DNA of 64,000 nucleotides from Diabrotica undecimpunctata (lineage: Eukaryota > Arthropoda > Insecta > Coleoptera > Chrysomelidae), in NCBI RefSeq assembly GCF_040954645.1, contig NC_092804.1:148437108-148501107 (forward strand), given 5' to 3'. The notes beneath the pieces were generated by a model. The model searched no databases, was not told where the DNA came from, and worked only from the letters and a program-made list of their open reading frames with translations. Positions within the stretch are counted from its first letter, which is position 1. The number at the start of each line of letters is the position of its first letter. Positions 12,560 through 24,584 of this stretch are shown here, in pieces. The position numbers and the translations under genes were made by a program.

Positions 12560-13330
12560 GGGTGGAGCTCACGATAATATTTTCTTTATGAGAGGTCTCC
12601 ATGTTGAAGGTAACCGGATGCCATCATCTCTTTTATAAAGACAACTTGTCCTTTTTTTAATTTCTATGGCTTTTCGGATAATTCTTGGTTTATAGAAGCG
12701 GACGGGGACTATGGATCGGTTCATAAATAAGTGCTTATAAATCCTTTTTTGGATTCTACGATTGGAGTGGCTTATATAAGATCGGATTCAGTCTGCGCAA
12801 TGAATTTCATAAACTCCGTATTGTTCATTTGGAAGGCTGTCTTTGATTGATCGGACAAGAGATTGTCCGATTGTCTCCGAAGTTTTTGTTGGGGGGTAAA
12901 CATTGTCTCTATTCCTCTTGATTCAAGAAATTTTGTTGATTTTGTCAGTTACAACTTTGATGTAAGGAAGAAGAACTTTCGTATAATGAGGGTCTGAGTC
13001 ATTGAAGTGAGATTAAGTGGGAAATTGACGTCTGTGGATGCTCCTATTAATATCATTTTCGTGGTAATCGTTTTGTATGATGGCTTGTTTTAAACTAGAG
13101 GACTTAGCGGCTCTACTTGCATCATCGCAAAGGCGGATTAGTCTAAAGACAACAGTATTAATGAATGACAACACTGAATTAATTTGTGAAGGTGGATGAT
13201 GAGAGTTGGCATGCATGTAGTGAGTGGATGGGTAAGTTTTCAATAAACAGAGTGAGGAAAATTTTGGGATTGATTTTTCTTTATGATAACATCAAGAAAT
13301 GGTAGGAATGAATTATAGTATCCAGTTTAC
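12560..13330 (-). pseudogene. Penelope-like element, end of RT plus GIY-YIG region (PLE 2)
   Basis: The minus-strand reading, with frame changes, gives PFLDVI, HSVY-KPTHPLT, a HHPPSQINSVLSFIN block, RLCDDASRA...LKQAIIQNDYHENDI, then PYIKVVTDKI...ESRGIETMFTPQQKL, and a degenerate endonuclease (YGVYEIHCAD...). It finishes with DDGIRLPSTWRPLI. This is the standard order from reverse transcriptase thumb to endonuclease in Penelope-like elements. The RT palm (YxDD) is missing; the 5' end joins an inverted pLTR copy near 13,388. Confidence 0.8.
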
Positions 13331-13387
13331 GATGGAGGTGGAAACTGAGTCTGGGGTCTCGAGTAACTAAAAGCTTTTAATCGCAAA

Positions 13388-13504
13388 AGAAGACATCAGA
13401 AAGAATGTCGAAAGCTCAGCTCAGTGTTAATGGAAGCGGTTCAACAACTCGGAAGCCTGTTGAGTTTAATATTAGTTCTCTCCATAGTATTAATCTTGGC
13501 TCTA

Positions 13505-13511
<7 letters not shown>
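13388..13511 (+). repeat. Inverted pLTR copy at 5' end of PLE 2
   Basis: Reverse-oriented match to 12,225-12,345. Both contain GAAGACATCAGA, GTC/ATC-GAAAGCTC, AGCGGTTC and TTGAGTTTAATATTA. Stem II is perfect here (GACAT / ATGTC), followed by GAAAGC, but the CTGA box has decayed. It ends against a TA tract. Confidence 0.75.

Positions 13512-13560
<49 letters not shown>
13509..13560. repeat. (TA)n microsatellite next to PLE 2
   Basis: 52 bp of TA directly adjoining the inverted pLTR copy. Confidence 0.95.
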
Positions 13561-13562
<2 letters not shown>

Positions 13563-14111
13563 AATTACTGGATCTTAGTGACTGTCAATATAAACAACCA
13601 ACACAGTTTATTAGGGTTGCAGTCAGAAAATTGGCCGGGATGTTAATGAAACACTCTTATGACTTTTTGTCTAGCTTTCGGAATGGTTTTATTCCTTTTT
13701 CAAGACACTGTAATAAGAAAAAGTGTAAATATTTATAAAATATCACAAATCTTCAGTGCAACTTACTAGTCGTTGAGATTATTTATAAAAGCATAGACAC
13801 TCAACATTAATAACACACACATAAAATATAAAATAGTGGACATTTTAAAATTCTTTAAAATTTAGGTAAAAATAGTAAAAATTTTGTTGTCATCTTTTAC
13901 TGGTGTGTTTTAACTCTGGCACATAGGGAACAAAAAGAAAAAATCCTATGATTAAAAAGTAATTAGGTGTACTTAATATCATATTTCTTTTTAAGAAATA
14001 CTAGAGGCCCATTTTAGGTGATTTTAATTTTTAAACCTGTCTTAATGGTATGCAACATGTTATGCATATAACTGTAATTTGTGTAGATACGGGTGCAGGT
14101 AGATATTAATT
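13561..14111. other. No recognisable gene
   Basis: AT-rich; no coding or repeat structure seen by eye. Confidence 0.4.
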
Positions 14112-14280
14112 TTATTTTGGATGTTTTTCCAGTAAGTAACAATAAATGTTGCTCAGTTTATCTATGTCTGACTTTTTATTTATGCAAGATGTACTCGATT
14201 TTATGGAACACATTTCCAAGAAAACACGTTTTGAATGGTTCTTTTCCTTTGAAGATAGGTGAAACTTCCACTCGAACATC
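14112..14280 (-). pseudogene. PLE 3, C-terminal endonuclease fragment
   Basis: The frame ends SSKEKNHSKRVFLEM...INKKSDIDKLSNIYCYLLEK. This is the final helix region of PLE proteins (KES-N-Y-xKRxFxEM ... LSNIYxxLL). The N-terminal part is lost at about 14,285. Confidence 0.75.
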
Positions 14281-14304
14281 GACAAGAAGCAGACCATCCA
14301 GAGA

Positions 14305-14589
<285 letters not shown>

Positions 14590-15072
14590 GGTATAATTTT
14601 TTACTGAAAAGGAAAAGAGTTTCAGCAATATTCTACAAATAACTGGGTTACGTGACCTGAACTTGAAAGATCTGAGAATTCTGCAGCTTCACCACCCTCA
14701 GTGCGAAATATATTATGCGGAATATTCGAGTCGCGATCTTGTTGTGGCGTGATCTAGATTTTTATTTCGTTATACAATCAAGTTTACCAAAGTTTAAACT
14801 TTAATATATATATATATATATACTAGATTGGATCAACTTTTCTTAAAGTCTAATCTACTTAGTTTGATTATATGGAACGACAAAAATATTCAGTACAAAT
14901 TTCAGTTAATCCTACATATGAGTAACTTTTGTATAATATTCATTTTATCTTCGTTCGAAGTTAAACCGTTCTTTTATGACTGTAATGCTACCTGTAGATT
15001 TCTATACTTCACATTATTACGACTAAACGATGTCAGTTAAAATAAAATAAATGTTATGAGTATAATACACTA

Positions 15073-16220
15073 CTGCCAAAATTAAAGCACCACCGTAAAT
15101 GTACCCTACGTTTGAAGCTATTTTTCTTCTAAATGGATAATTAGATTTTGATAATTTTTTTATATTATAGTACTATTGTTAAAAAATTAGTTAATTAATA
15201 TCCCACAAATTCTCTGTGTGATTTAGAATAGGGCTGCAGGGTAGCCAGTTCATGGTTTGTATTTCAACCCCGTTCAAATAATCACGGACCAAACGTGCAA
15301 CGTATGGTCGAGCGTTATAATACATTAAAAGAAAATTATTTTCTATGCAAGGAGCAAATGGAACTATGTATATGGTTAGACAAAATGTCTGTATTATACC
15401 TTTCTTTTGTTAAGGAACCTCTTCGTGAAACAACAGGGTCCGTTCGCGCTATAAGAGATATTCCTTCCCAAACCATTACAGATCTCCATTGAATAAAGTA
15501 ATGGGTCCTATGTCTCTAGGACGTCAAATAACTCTCACACGTCTACCTGAGCTTTATAAGCAATATCTCGATTTATCAGTAAACAACACGTGCTCCCAGT
15601 CATTCACATTTTAATCCATGTACTCTGTGGCAAATTATAATCTACTTCTACGATTATTTACGTTTAAAGCTGATGTTCTGACTAATATTCTTACATGCAG
15701 ATCTTGTTCAGCTCTTGTTTACCTTTGTATAGTAATGTTACGTTGTAAAACGTTCTTTCATAGCACAAAGCCTGATAAACTGATCATGGCGTGGTGTTGT
15801 GAGTCTTCCTTTTTCTTGTCCATGTCCTCTCGTATGGTCGTTTGGTTCTCTAAAACGGTGAATGATTCGTGATATTGATTTCAACTTATTACAATTCAAT
15901 AAAATCACGTTATGCTTTGCACATACTTTTCTTTTTTGATAATAAATCTCGAAATGTACCTCGAGATGTTAATTAAGATTGCGGTTGCTTCTAATAAGTT
16001 CCACACAGTGTGAAAAATAAGATAAAAAAACAACTTTATTTTTATACCCCGTATATGGGTAAAACGTTGACACTTCCCAGAAAATACTAATACAGTAATT
16101 ACTTACAAATAGATTTGCAATGAAAAAAAAAAAAAAAATTGAAACCCAATTAAATATTTAAAAGAAAAACAGGTCGCTTAAAAATTATGGTACAGTTGAG
16201 GTGGTGCGTTAATTTTGATC
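15073..16220 (-). mobile_element. Tc1-like transposon, heavily decayed
   Basis: The ends share CAAAATTAANGCACCACC: plus-strand start at 15,073 and, inverted, 16,200-16,220, with TA before the left end. Between them the minus strand reads a broken Tc1 transposase. An RLTTPRHDQFI block lies at about 15,800, DWEHVLFTDKSRY (first Asp, with the following Glu changed to Lys) at about 15,590, then WFGKEYLL, VPFAPCIENNFLLMYYNARPYVARLVRDYLN at 15,390-15,290. The second catalytic Asp is lost (expected HDNARPH, seen YYNARPY). Confidence 0.85.
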
Positions 16221-16788
16221 TTCAATCTTGGCGATCTTCAAAAGTAATTTTTGTGATCAAGCTCCTTTTATAACCCATATTTCTCAATGCTTCCTTTACC
16301 TTCTCTATTTAAATAAGAGTAAATAAGATTAATAAATATTAACTCACTGCCTAAAAAATAAAAAACACGACTCTACACTAGCGTCTCTGTTTGATATGTC
16401 TCTACTGAAGCCAGAAAACGAAAATACGACACACCCAGGACCTGTCATCACGCATAATCTTTTTATTTAAAAACTGATATAGAGCGCTTGGGAATAAAAA
16501 AATCCTAAAAGTTTTCACATCGCAAAAATAGGTCACGAAAAAGAAAAAGCCGCACAGTTCTGTCCATGCCACATTTATTTACTTCGACGGTTTATCACAC
16601 AAACACGTCACGTTCGGTACGTTTTTGTGTTACTCTAATTGGTATTTATAAATTTTATTGAAAAGCTTTTATGTGAAAGCTATTATCTTTTGAAATGGTT
16701 CATTATTTAATTTGATTTAATGTCTTCTATGAACGTTTTTATAATAAATTATATAGGGCTTTCAATTTTTTCATGAGCAAATTAAATA

Positions 16789-16850
<62 letters not shown>

Positions 16851-17640
16851 GATTAATATAATTATTATAAAATAAAATTGGCAGATATTGTGAGTGGCTT
16901 GATATGTGTTTATGAGCTTTGCTCAATTTTATCAGACTGTCCTTATTTATTTCCCTTCATGAAAAGAGAATCTTTAAAATTCTCTCTTAATTCTATAATT
17001 CAAACATTATCTTACTTCACGTATTTATTAGCGATATCATTTGTGTATGCCAGGATTGACGAAAGATATATTTTTTTAATTAATAAAATGGGATAATTCC
17101 CAGGAGTTGGCTGTATACCATATTAGTTGAAAAACTCGAACATCGAAGTAAAAAACTTCTGTTGTAAATGGTATATTTAATTGAAAAATTAAATTTAAAG
17201 ATCCAAATAGATTAATATAAAGTTCAGAAGGGTTTAGGACTAATCAGGGAGTCTTCAGTAAATCTAAAAAGCAAGTAATCGCAGTAAAAACAGCATAAAG
17301 GTAAAATTTTGCCTGTTAAATGCAAAAATGTGGTTAGGATTATTTACTTTTGGAGTACTTGCGTAACTAATAGCAAAGTCAAGCAATGGATGGGTGTACG
17401 TTGAAAATAACATACTTAAAAGCATTAAATTATACGGCAATGTGCCGATATAATTGGATCACTAACGGGTAACCATATGTTCCTACACGAAGTAGAATTT
17501 TTATAAAACATTTACCCCAACTTAAGAAACATAAATTATCTGCGTGCCATAGAAGGCGAGATGTTAAAGTTACATAGAATATATTGAAGATATTAAAGAA
17601 CAATATTCAAGATATTAAAGATATTGAAAATATTGAAGAT
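16221..17640. other. No gene; TA tract at 16,791-16,847
   Basis: AT-rich. It holds a 57-bp pure TA microsatellite at 16,791-16,847. At about 17,580-17,646 there is a short degenerate run of GATATTGAA/GATATTAAA words. Confidence 0.5.
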
Positions 17641-17647
17641 ATTGAAA

Positions 17648-18208
17648 TGGAGAGGATAACTGTTTCAGCTCCGTTTTTTTTTCAACATCGGAACTTTAAA
17701 ATGAAACATGTAGGAAAAATTTACATTATCTCGGCTTCTGTTGCAGCTGGAAGCCTCCTTTTTTTAATCTGCGGTAGCTCGTTGAAATATGAATAAATAC
17801 ATATGGAAAATATGGGAAACCTCGGAAAAATTTAGTCCATTTGAAATTCACGGTAAAAACTAAATTTTTTTTTTTAATTTGGCTGGAATAGTCTCTCGCA
17901 GTATAAATAATGATGACATAATCTCGGAAAATCCCAGAAAATCAACATATATTTTTTTTCATTTTATATCACTGAGGTAATATTACTTATATATTTTATA
18001 AATTAAAATTTATGTAACTTTTAACACATTATAGTATTATATTCCTTATATTAAATATAATTATGTTCCTAGCTGCTCCTAGTTAAAAAAGAGGTTTCCA
18101 GCTGCAATGGAAGTCGAGATATTCTAAATTTTCCCTACTTGTTTCAATTTGACGTTCCGATCTCGAAAAAAAAAAGCGGAGCTGAAACAATTGTCGCTTC
18201 TACTTTCC
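17648..18208. mobile_element. Non-coding element with about 140-bp imperfect terminal inverted repeats
   Basis: Left arm words AACTGTTTCAGCTCCG, ATCGGAACTT, TGTAGGAAAAATTTA, ATCTCGGCTTC and GTTGCAGCTGGAAGCCTC appear in the same order on the opposite strand from 18,200 back to about 18,080. The centre is about 250 bp of AT-rich sequence. No transposase is present. Sequence just past the right arm, to about 18,460, recurs near 56.3-56.7 kb. Confidence 0.75.
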
Positions 18209-19660
18209 TATGCCGATCTTTAGAAGGTACCTTCGTTTCGAAGGGCTGTCAGTTTAGAAAAATTGAATGGATTTTACAGCTATAAGTTTCAATATAAAGT
18301 TTAAATTTTTTATTCAAAATTTGTATAAAATTTACTTCTTAATGTTTATAAACAATGGAGATATGATTTTTTAAAAAATAGTCTCTAACTTCGTTCCTAT
18401 TGGTCATAGAAGGTTTTTTTTTAATGTGAGTTTTTTACCAGCTATTTTTTACCGTGAGCAATGCTTCTGAAATTTCTCCTCATATTAACACTTTTTAATT
18501 AGGTTTACTTGTATCTTGTGAACTACATTAAACAGAGCAATACATTTTTTGTATTTGCTGCATTTTTTTTTATTTGCCGTATTGCCAGATTCCAGTAAGA
18601 GCCTAAGAAGGAATCCATTGAATTCTAGCAGGCAGCGGTGGGGGAGACATCTAACGCCACAGACCAAAACAACATTGTTTTAACAACTAACAAGTTGTTG
18701 CAAATTGCAACTAAATTAAAATTGTGATTGTATCGGACTACTTATTTAACAGACCTAGTTTTGTCTTTAATGAATTAATATAATATTCAGTTCACTTCTG
18801 TACTTTTGCTGTTTTTATATTTCAAGTTCTTTTATTTTATTATAGTGAGCTAAGGATATTGGAATACTCAATTATAGTATCGAACGTGTTCATCGAAATT
18901 GTTAGAAAGTTTTAAGTAAAGGTAAACTTTTACCTTACACCAGATCCTATAAGTTACTGCGGATCCTAAAAATTATACTCCTGAGGTATATAATAAACTC
19001 AACACTCAGTTAATTATGTCGAAAAACATAACTTTCAACTCATAATTAAAATTTTGTAACCGCACAAGTTAATGTTTAATTTTAAACTTTATTAGTTAGT
19101 GTTGTACGGAAATATTTAAATTTATATTTGTTTAATGCTGTTCGTTTGTAAGTTATTTGGTAGTTACGTAAATGTTTGATATTAATAAATTATAAGAAGT
19201 CTTCGTGAACTTTAGTTTGCATAAGGTAGTTCTAATAAAAACAACATCAAAACTTGCGCTTATTATATTACAGTTACCTTGGCAGAGACATGTAAAACTT
19301 GATAAGCTATCTTTCGACATGCCAAACTTTACAAATAAATTAAAGCCAGTTGGAGAAATATTGCATGTATAGTCGTCTAACATTTATTGCAGAACGATTT
19401 AAATGCGGCGACGTTTGATCACTTCTCTTTTACAAAGACCGGAAGCCTGTGCGAAACATTTTAGTTATAGTGAAGTCGTTTTACCCTGTCATATTTCGGA
19501 TTAACGCCCGAAAAATAATTTATGGCTCTAGTTACAGCCACTCTGTTATGCTTTCTCTTTTCTACCTGCTTTGTGGTACCGAACCTCCTACTGGTCGGCT
19601 GTAGTACTTGAGGATAAATCAGCGCTACCAAAACAATTTTTTTATAAATCGTGAAAAAAC
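18209..19660. other. Repeat-derived and unassigned AT-rich sequence
   Basis: 18,340-18,450 matches 56,560-56,700 and 57,960-58,040 by eye (ATGGTCATAGAAG..., long T run, TTTTTACCAG). The rest shows no feature. Confidence 0.4.
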
Positions 19661-19669
19661 GCAAATTAA

Positions 19670-21085
19670 ATGCTTTGTGATGATAATTTATTGAAAAAAC
19701 TCTCGCTATTAGTATTCAACGATCGCCGGTTTTCCATAGTGACAATGGATAACGTACAAGAAAACGATAGAACACCTAAATATAAGTTTTTATCTCCGAG
19801 TGAGCGTCGAATTGTGTTGAAAGTGGAAAATTATTTTACTTTAGAAAAAATCAACATGTGACCAATTACATCAGTACTGGCAGTTCAAAAAAGGACAAGT
19901 GCAGCTTTTGGAATTTCAGAACGGACCTTGCAAAGAGTTCGCAAAATGAGTGAGGTGGAATTAAGTCAGGAAAATAAAAGGATTCGTTTGCATCCGAAAA
20001 CCCTCGACTTGTCACAAGGTATTAAAATCTCAATCAGAAATATCATTTATGACATGTACAAAGCAAAAGAACATGTTACAAGAAAGACACTTATTCAAAA
20101 AATAAAGGACAGAGAACTTTGGGTTTGACCAGTTTATCAAAAGTATTAAAAGCTATGGGTTTTAGATACAAAAAAACCAATAATCGTAAAGTGTTGTGCG
20201 AGCTGTCCAATGTTGTTGGAAAAAGGTGGAAATTTATAAGAAACTATTTAAAAAACAAGAATTCCGAATTTGCCAGACAATTTGTGTTTCTTGACGAAAC
20301 ATGGATTTTTGCGAATGGAAATAATACCAAATCATCCTGGCAAGATGATTCTACCAAATGCTATTCGAGTACTAGTGCGAGTAATGGCAAAATACATATT
20401 ATATTGCATGCAGGAAATACGGAAGGTTTTATACTCAATGCTAGTCTTATATTTTCTTCGACAAAAAAAAACTGATGATTACCACGGAAATATGGACGCC
20501 GATATTTTTGAACATTGGTTTGAGGAAAAATTATTAAAAAATCCGAAAAATCCGTCATTAATAGTCTTAGACAATGCTTCGTATCACACCAGAGAGGAGG
20601 AAAAGTTTCCCACAAGCAGCTGGAAAAAAGAAGACTAAGACAGTGGCTGTTGGAGAAAAATATAGAACACGAACATCTAGTTTTAAAAGCTGAATTATTA
20701 AATAAGGGCAAAGAACAAATTACTGATAAAAAATTTGTCATTGACCAAATGGCACTAAAATATGGTCATGAAGTCCTAAGACTACCACCATATCACTGCC
20801 AGTACAATCCAATTGAATTGGTGTGGGGCATCACTAAAAACTACTATGATAAACATGCGTGTAAGACCACCGACGAAGCCAGCGTTTTACAACCCTGGCA
20901 AGATGCACTAAACCAAGTCAATTAGGAACAATGGCGGAAATGTATTGAGCATACTGAAAAAAAAATTTTAGAGTCATATGAAATAGAACAAGTTATTGAT
21001 GAAGTAAGACCTTTGATTATTCGTAATGATGAAGATTCAGATGAATCAGATAGTGAGTCAGATAGTGATGATACCTGTCCATAGA
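19670..21085 (+). pseudogene. IS630/Tc1/mariner-type transposase with long D-E spacing
   Basis: Read across several frameshifts: an N-terminal DNA-binding part (LSPSERRIVLK..., then SERTLQRVRKMSEVE and RKTLIQKIKD), then SLSKVLKAMGFRYKKTNNRK, and catalytic FLDETWIF at about 20,295. Next come MDADIFEHWFEEKLL, VLDNASYHTREE (second Asp at about 20,570) and LPPYHCQYNPIELVWG (Glu at about 20,817). By my count the Glu is the 82nd residue after the second Asp, far more than the usual 34-41. The protein ends in an acidic Ser-Asp-Glu tail. That spacing resembles the DD82E (Sailor) group; this label is from memory. A second fragment is at 43,142-43,521. Confidence 0.8.
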
Positions 21086-21164
21086 TTAAGACGTAGATAG
21101 AAAAATTAACACAAAAGGGTACCAACCACAAAAAAAAACAAAAAAAAAATAAAACAGAAACCGC

Positions 21165-21600
21165 ATGCAGGAGAGAGCCGGAGGGAGGCGGCCCGACGCT
21201 CTTGAATGCAAGCACCAAAAAAATTAGATTAGCAAGTAAAGTAGATTAAGGACATGACTGGACGAATGACTGGATATTAGACGACGGATGAAACGATTCG
21301 ATGCTTGCTCGCTCTCGACTGCACTTGGTGCAGAAAAGGGAAAGCAAGTATCGGCAAACACAACCATCATTAGACCGCCGAACAATTGCTTTGACCGGTA
21401 GTGATAAAGCCAAATGGGCTAACCTACCACTTAAATGTAAATACACGGAGATCTCCCATTGCCTGACTGGGGATACCGCGAAATAGTCGAGATCTGGCTC
21501 CAAAGACCAGGGGGCGGAGGAAAGCCGGGGCTGGTTGTACCGCAGGAGAACAACCTACCTCGGTGGGTTTGGGAAGGTGTGTGTGGGAAGTAGGAATAAG
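21165..21600. other. GC-rich island, origin unknown
   Basis: About 430 bp near 50% GC in a window otherwise far more AT-rich. No frame gives a known protein. It contains CGGGGCTGGTTG at about 21,526, the terminal word of the small element at 49,350-49,545. It could be a retrotransposon untranslated region or 3' flank of the preceding transposon. Confidence 0.45.
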
Positions 21601-22336
21601 TCTTTGTTTTATATAGATATATATTTTTATAGATATATGTATAAAATATATAAAAATAAAAATATAATACAAAATTTTGAACACCCAGTATTAACATTGG
21701 CAAATTTGTTTATGCTTAAATAAAAATAGAGTTTAGTACGCGCTGAAAACAATTTTTGTTTTTTAAGCATAAATATTAACCACAATATTAATTTTTGAAG
21801 TTGCATGTGTAATATGAAAAATTTTTCAAAAACTTTAAATATCTCAAAAACGGCTATTTTTTAGAGAATGGTATCCCAATAAAAATCGATCCAGAATTTT
21901 ACGTAGATTCTAAAAAAAATAACAAAAAGCACAGTTTCTATTTAAAATAAGAAACTTAATGGCGACTTTTGGTACAACCGGAAGTGCTAGAAGAATGCAA
22001 ATATTTAAAAAATAAAGAATGTTTTGCATAACCCATTATTCCAAGTTTGCAGAAACCAGTGACGACCAGAACTTTGAAAACTTGTAACCAACATGTTGCG
22101 TGAATGACCCTGTATATTTCATACTCAATGTTTATCAATTTACATTATGATATTCAATTATAAAACATCCCTAATGTCGTATTATCAAATTAAGAAAACA
22201 TTTTTAATTTGAGAACCGCTGACTACCTGAGGCAAATCTGAACAGACACTTTTATTAGTTATGCGACAGGCTAAAACGATCCTACTATATTTAGTATGCA
22301 TATAACATCAGAGTACAACTCTATTTACAAAATATT
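21601..22336. other. No recognisable gene
   Basis: AT-rich. Words such as AATATCTCAAAAACGGCT (21,838) and ACCCTGTATATTTC (22,109) look like dispersed repeat debris. Confidence 0.35.
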
Positions 22337-22990
22337 TTACTGGGCCTTAAATTGGACAAGTTTATTACTCTGATGTCTTATACTTTCAACATTTGATCTT
22401 TTAGTTTTAATTAGATAATAAAGACGTACATTTATATATTTTTCCGCTACCGCTTTTATTAATAATGGTCTGTGATTATCTAATCCTGACTGATCAAACG
22501 TATACTTGATTAAATTTATAAATACATTACTATTTACAAATTGTTTAACCATATTAATAACAATTGCTTCAGCTGATATATGTTTAAAATTTAAATCTAT
22601 TATTTTATTTTTTATAATTTTTTCAGATTTTAAACCAATATCGAATACATCTGTTGAAGGATATTGTAAACCAGCTTTGTTTTTTTTATAAAAGAAAAAA
22701 AGTATAGATCTTTTGTTGAACTAATTAATGCATTAGAACATGCAGTACAAACTATTTTTGTTTTTAACGAGTGAACAACATGACCTGCTATATAGGCAAC
22801 TACATACTTTGCATATTCACTCAGAGTATCTGGCAAGTAATCATGATCCATCATAACATCTACTTCATTATAATAAGCTGGATCTTTCGATTAGATTCTA
22901 AAATCTCTTGATGATTTATTTATTTGCAAGATGGGATCACATTTTAGTATGGACACTTTTTCTATGAAATGAACTAACTCGATGGGGTTA
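22337..22990 (-). pseudogene. P-element/THAP9-like transposase, C-terminal fragment
   Basis: The minus strand reads LSEYAKYVVAYIAGHVVHSL, KIVCTACSNALIS, then a frame break, then HRPLLIKAVAEKYINVRLYY and SNKLVQFKAQ. This follows the C-terminal pattern of P-element and THAP9 transposases (YIAGxVxxxL...C..C...L; hLh...Y..hR.., KLhhFxxQ). The THAP domain and catalytic core are not nearby, so this is a 5'-truncated relic. Confidence is moderate because only the tail is visible. Confidence 0.6.
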
Positions 22991-24367
22991 CCTTTTCTTA
23001 TTTCGTTTTAAACTAAAAATAAAATCAAAATGCGAAAAATGTTAAGAATTTTTATGTTTGTTGATTTCTGCAAAATATTGAATATTGAAATACAAAATGG
23101 GTAAATAGTTTTTAACAGAAATACAAAACAGAAGTTTATTTCATTTTTTTGGAAATTTTTATTTGGAGCCTGAGAAGCCCCAAAAGCGCTAAAAGTGTGT
23201 TTTTAAACAAGGCCCACAAATTTCAATACTTCTCTAATGGGTACTGTTTTGAAAAGAAAAGTTCCGACCAGAAAAACATATGATTTATTTCTAAACCTTT
23301 CACCTCACATTCATTACATAATTTTAATTACCGCATAATTTTTATGCGGTAATTACACACGGAGATAAAAATCGCTTGTATATATTGTACTTTTTGTTTC
23401 TTGGAAATTTCAATCGACCCATTTTCATAGCAACTATAAAAACAACGTCTATTTAATTTTAAGAGTTTTACAATATTTCAGCTTTTAAACTTTTTTCGAG
23501 CCGATAAGTTCTTGAAATTTGCAAAGTTTAAAAGTTGGTTAGGGAAACTTAAGTCTTTTCTACGAAGTCAGTGTTTATTTTTCTGTTCAAGTAAAGCTTT
23601 CAAACCTTTAGTAATGGAAAGGTCTACGATTTGGATGAAACACAAGAAACTTCGATTTTCTCTCGATAGTGAATGATCTCGAAGAGTTTCTATGTAAAAA
23701 GTTTTCGATAGTAAACGCTAAAAAAAATATAACGTAAATTTGAACTTTTTTTCAATTCAGCAATATGTTTAGCAATTAATTCAGCAATTAATTATTTTTA
23801 AAGATTTTAACACGATAACTGTACTTTGATTTTTAAATTACTAGGTACACACTACAGAACGGATACTAGAAACTGAAGAATAGCCATATCAAAATAAAAT
23901 TTTGGAGCGGCTTTGAATACAGTAGACGTTAATTGATAGATTTTATTGCGAACTTTACAGAATATTTGGCAATAGGAATTTTTTAGATTATTCTGGTAAT
24001 TGTATTAATCAGTGCCAAAGAACAGCCTGGAAACAACATTGCTAAAAACAATAATAAGTCGTGCTGACAATTAATAGCAATCTTAGCCATAAGTCGAAAT
24101 GCAGATCACAGGGTAATCCATCTAGCTTTATAAAGTTTTATTGAAATTTATTGATTTTAACCTAATCCTCGCCTTAAAGTGTTGGAATATATTAAAATTG
24201 TGTTTTAATTAATAGAATACAATAAAATAGTATTTAAAACTAGTATAATTATTGTTGTATTATTAAAATTATGTAAAAATTATGCTAATAATTTTAGTGT
24301 TTAGTTTTTTTTTGAGAGATAGCTGGTTATCAATTTTTCAAATTAGGCTAATAATGCACTTAACAGT
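22991..24367. other. No recognisable gene
   Basis: AT-rich. Possible earlier parts of the P-like relic cannot be read. Confidence 0.35.
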
Positions 24368-24459
24368 TTAACCCTTATCCAGGCAAGGTGGGTCCAACGG
24401 GCCCCAAGCTCCTAAAATAATTATATTGAATTACAGTGAAAGTAGATAGTGCGAATAAA

Positions 24460-24584
24460 ATGTCCCGAAAACCATTATCAGCTACAGGACTGCAAGATAT
24501 TGCTAATAATTTATGTGATTCCGATTATAAAGAATCTCCTAAAGTAGGTGGCATTGAAAGTGACTCTAAAATTGAAAGAAGAAT
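24460..24584 (+). pseudogene. piggyBac 2 transposase N-terminus
   Basis: Reads MSRKPLSATGLQDIANNLCD and then an acidic, variable stretch, as expected for a piggyBac N-terminus about 90 bp inside the terminal repeat. It is cut at about 24,584 by the (AAT)n tail of the CR1-like element. Confidence 0.6.

Noticed and set aside
18485..18667. 60-codon minus-strand frame in a GC-balanced patch
   Set aside because: No homology pattern and no splice sites of quality.
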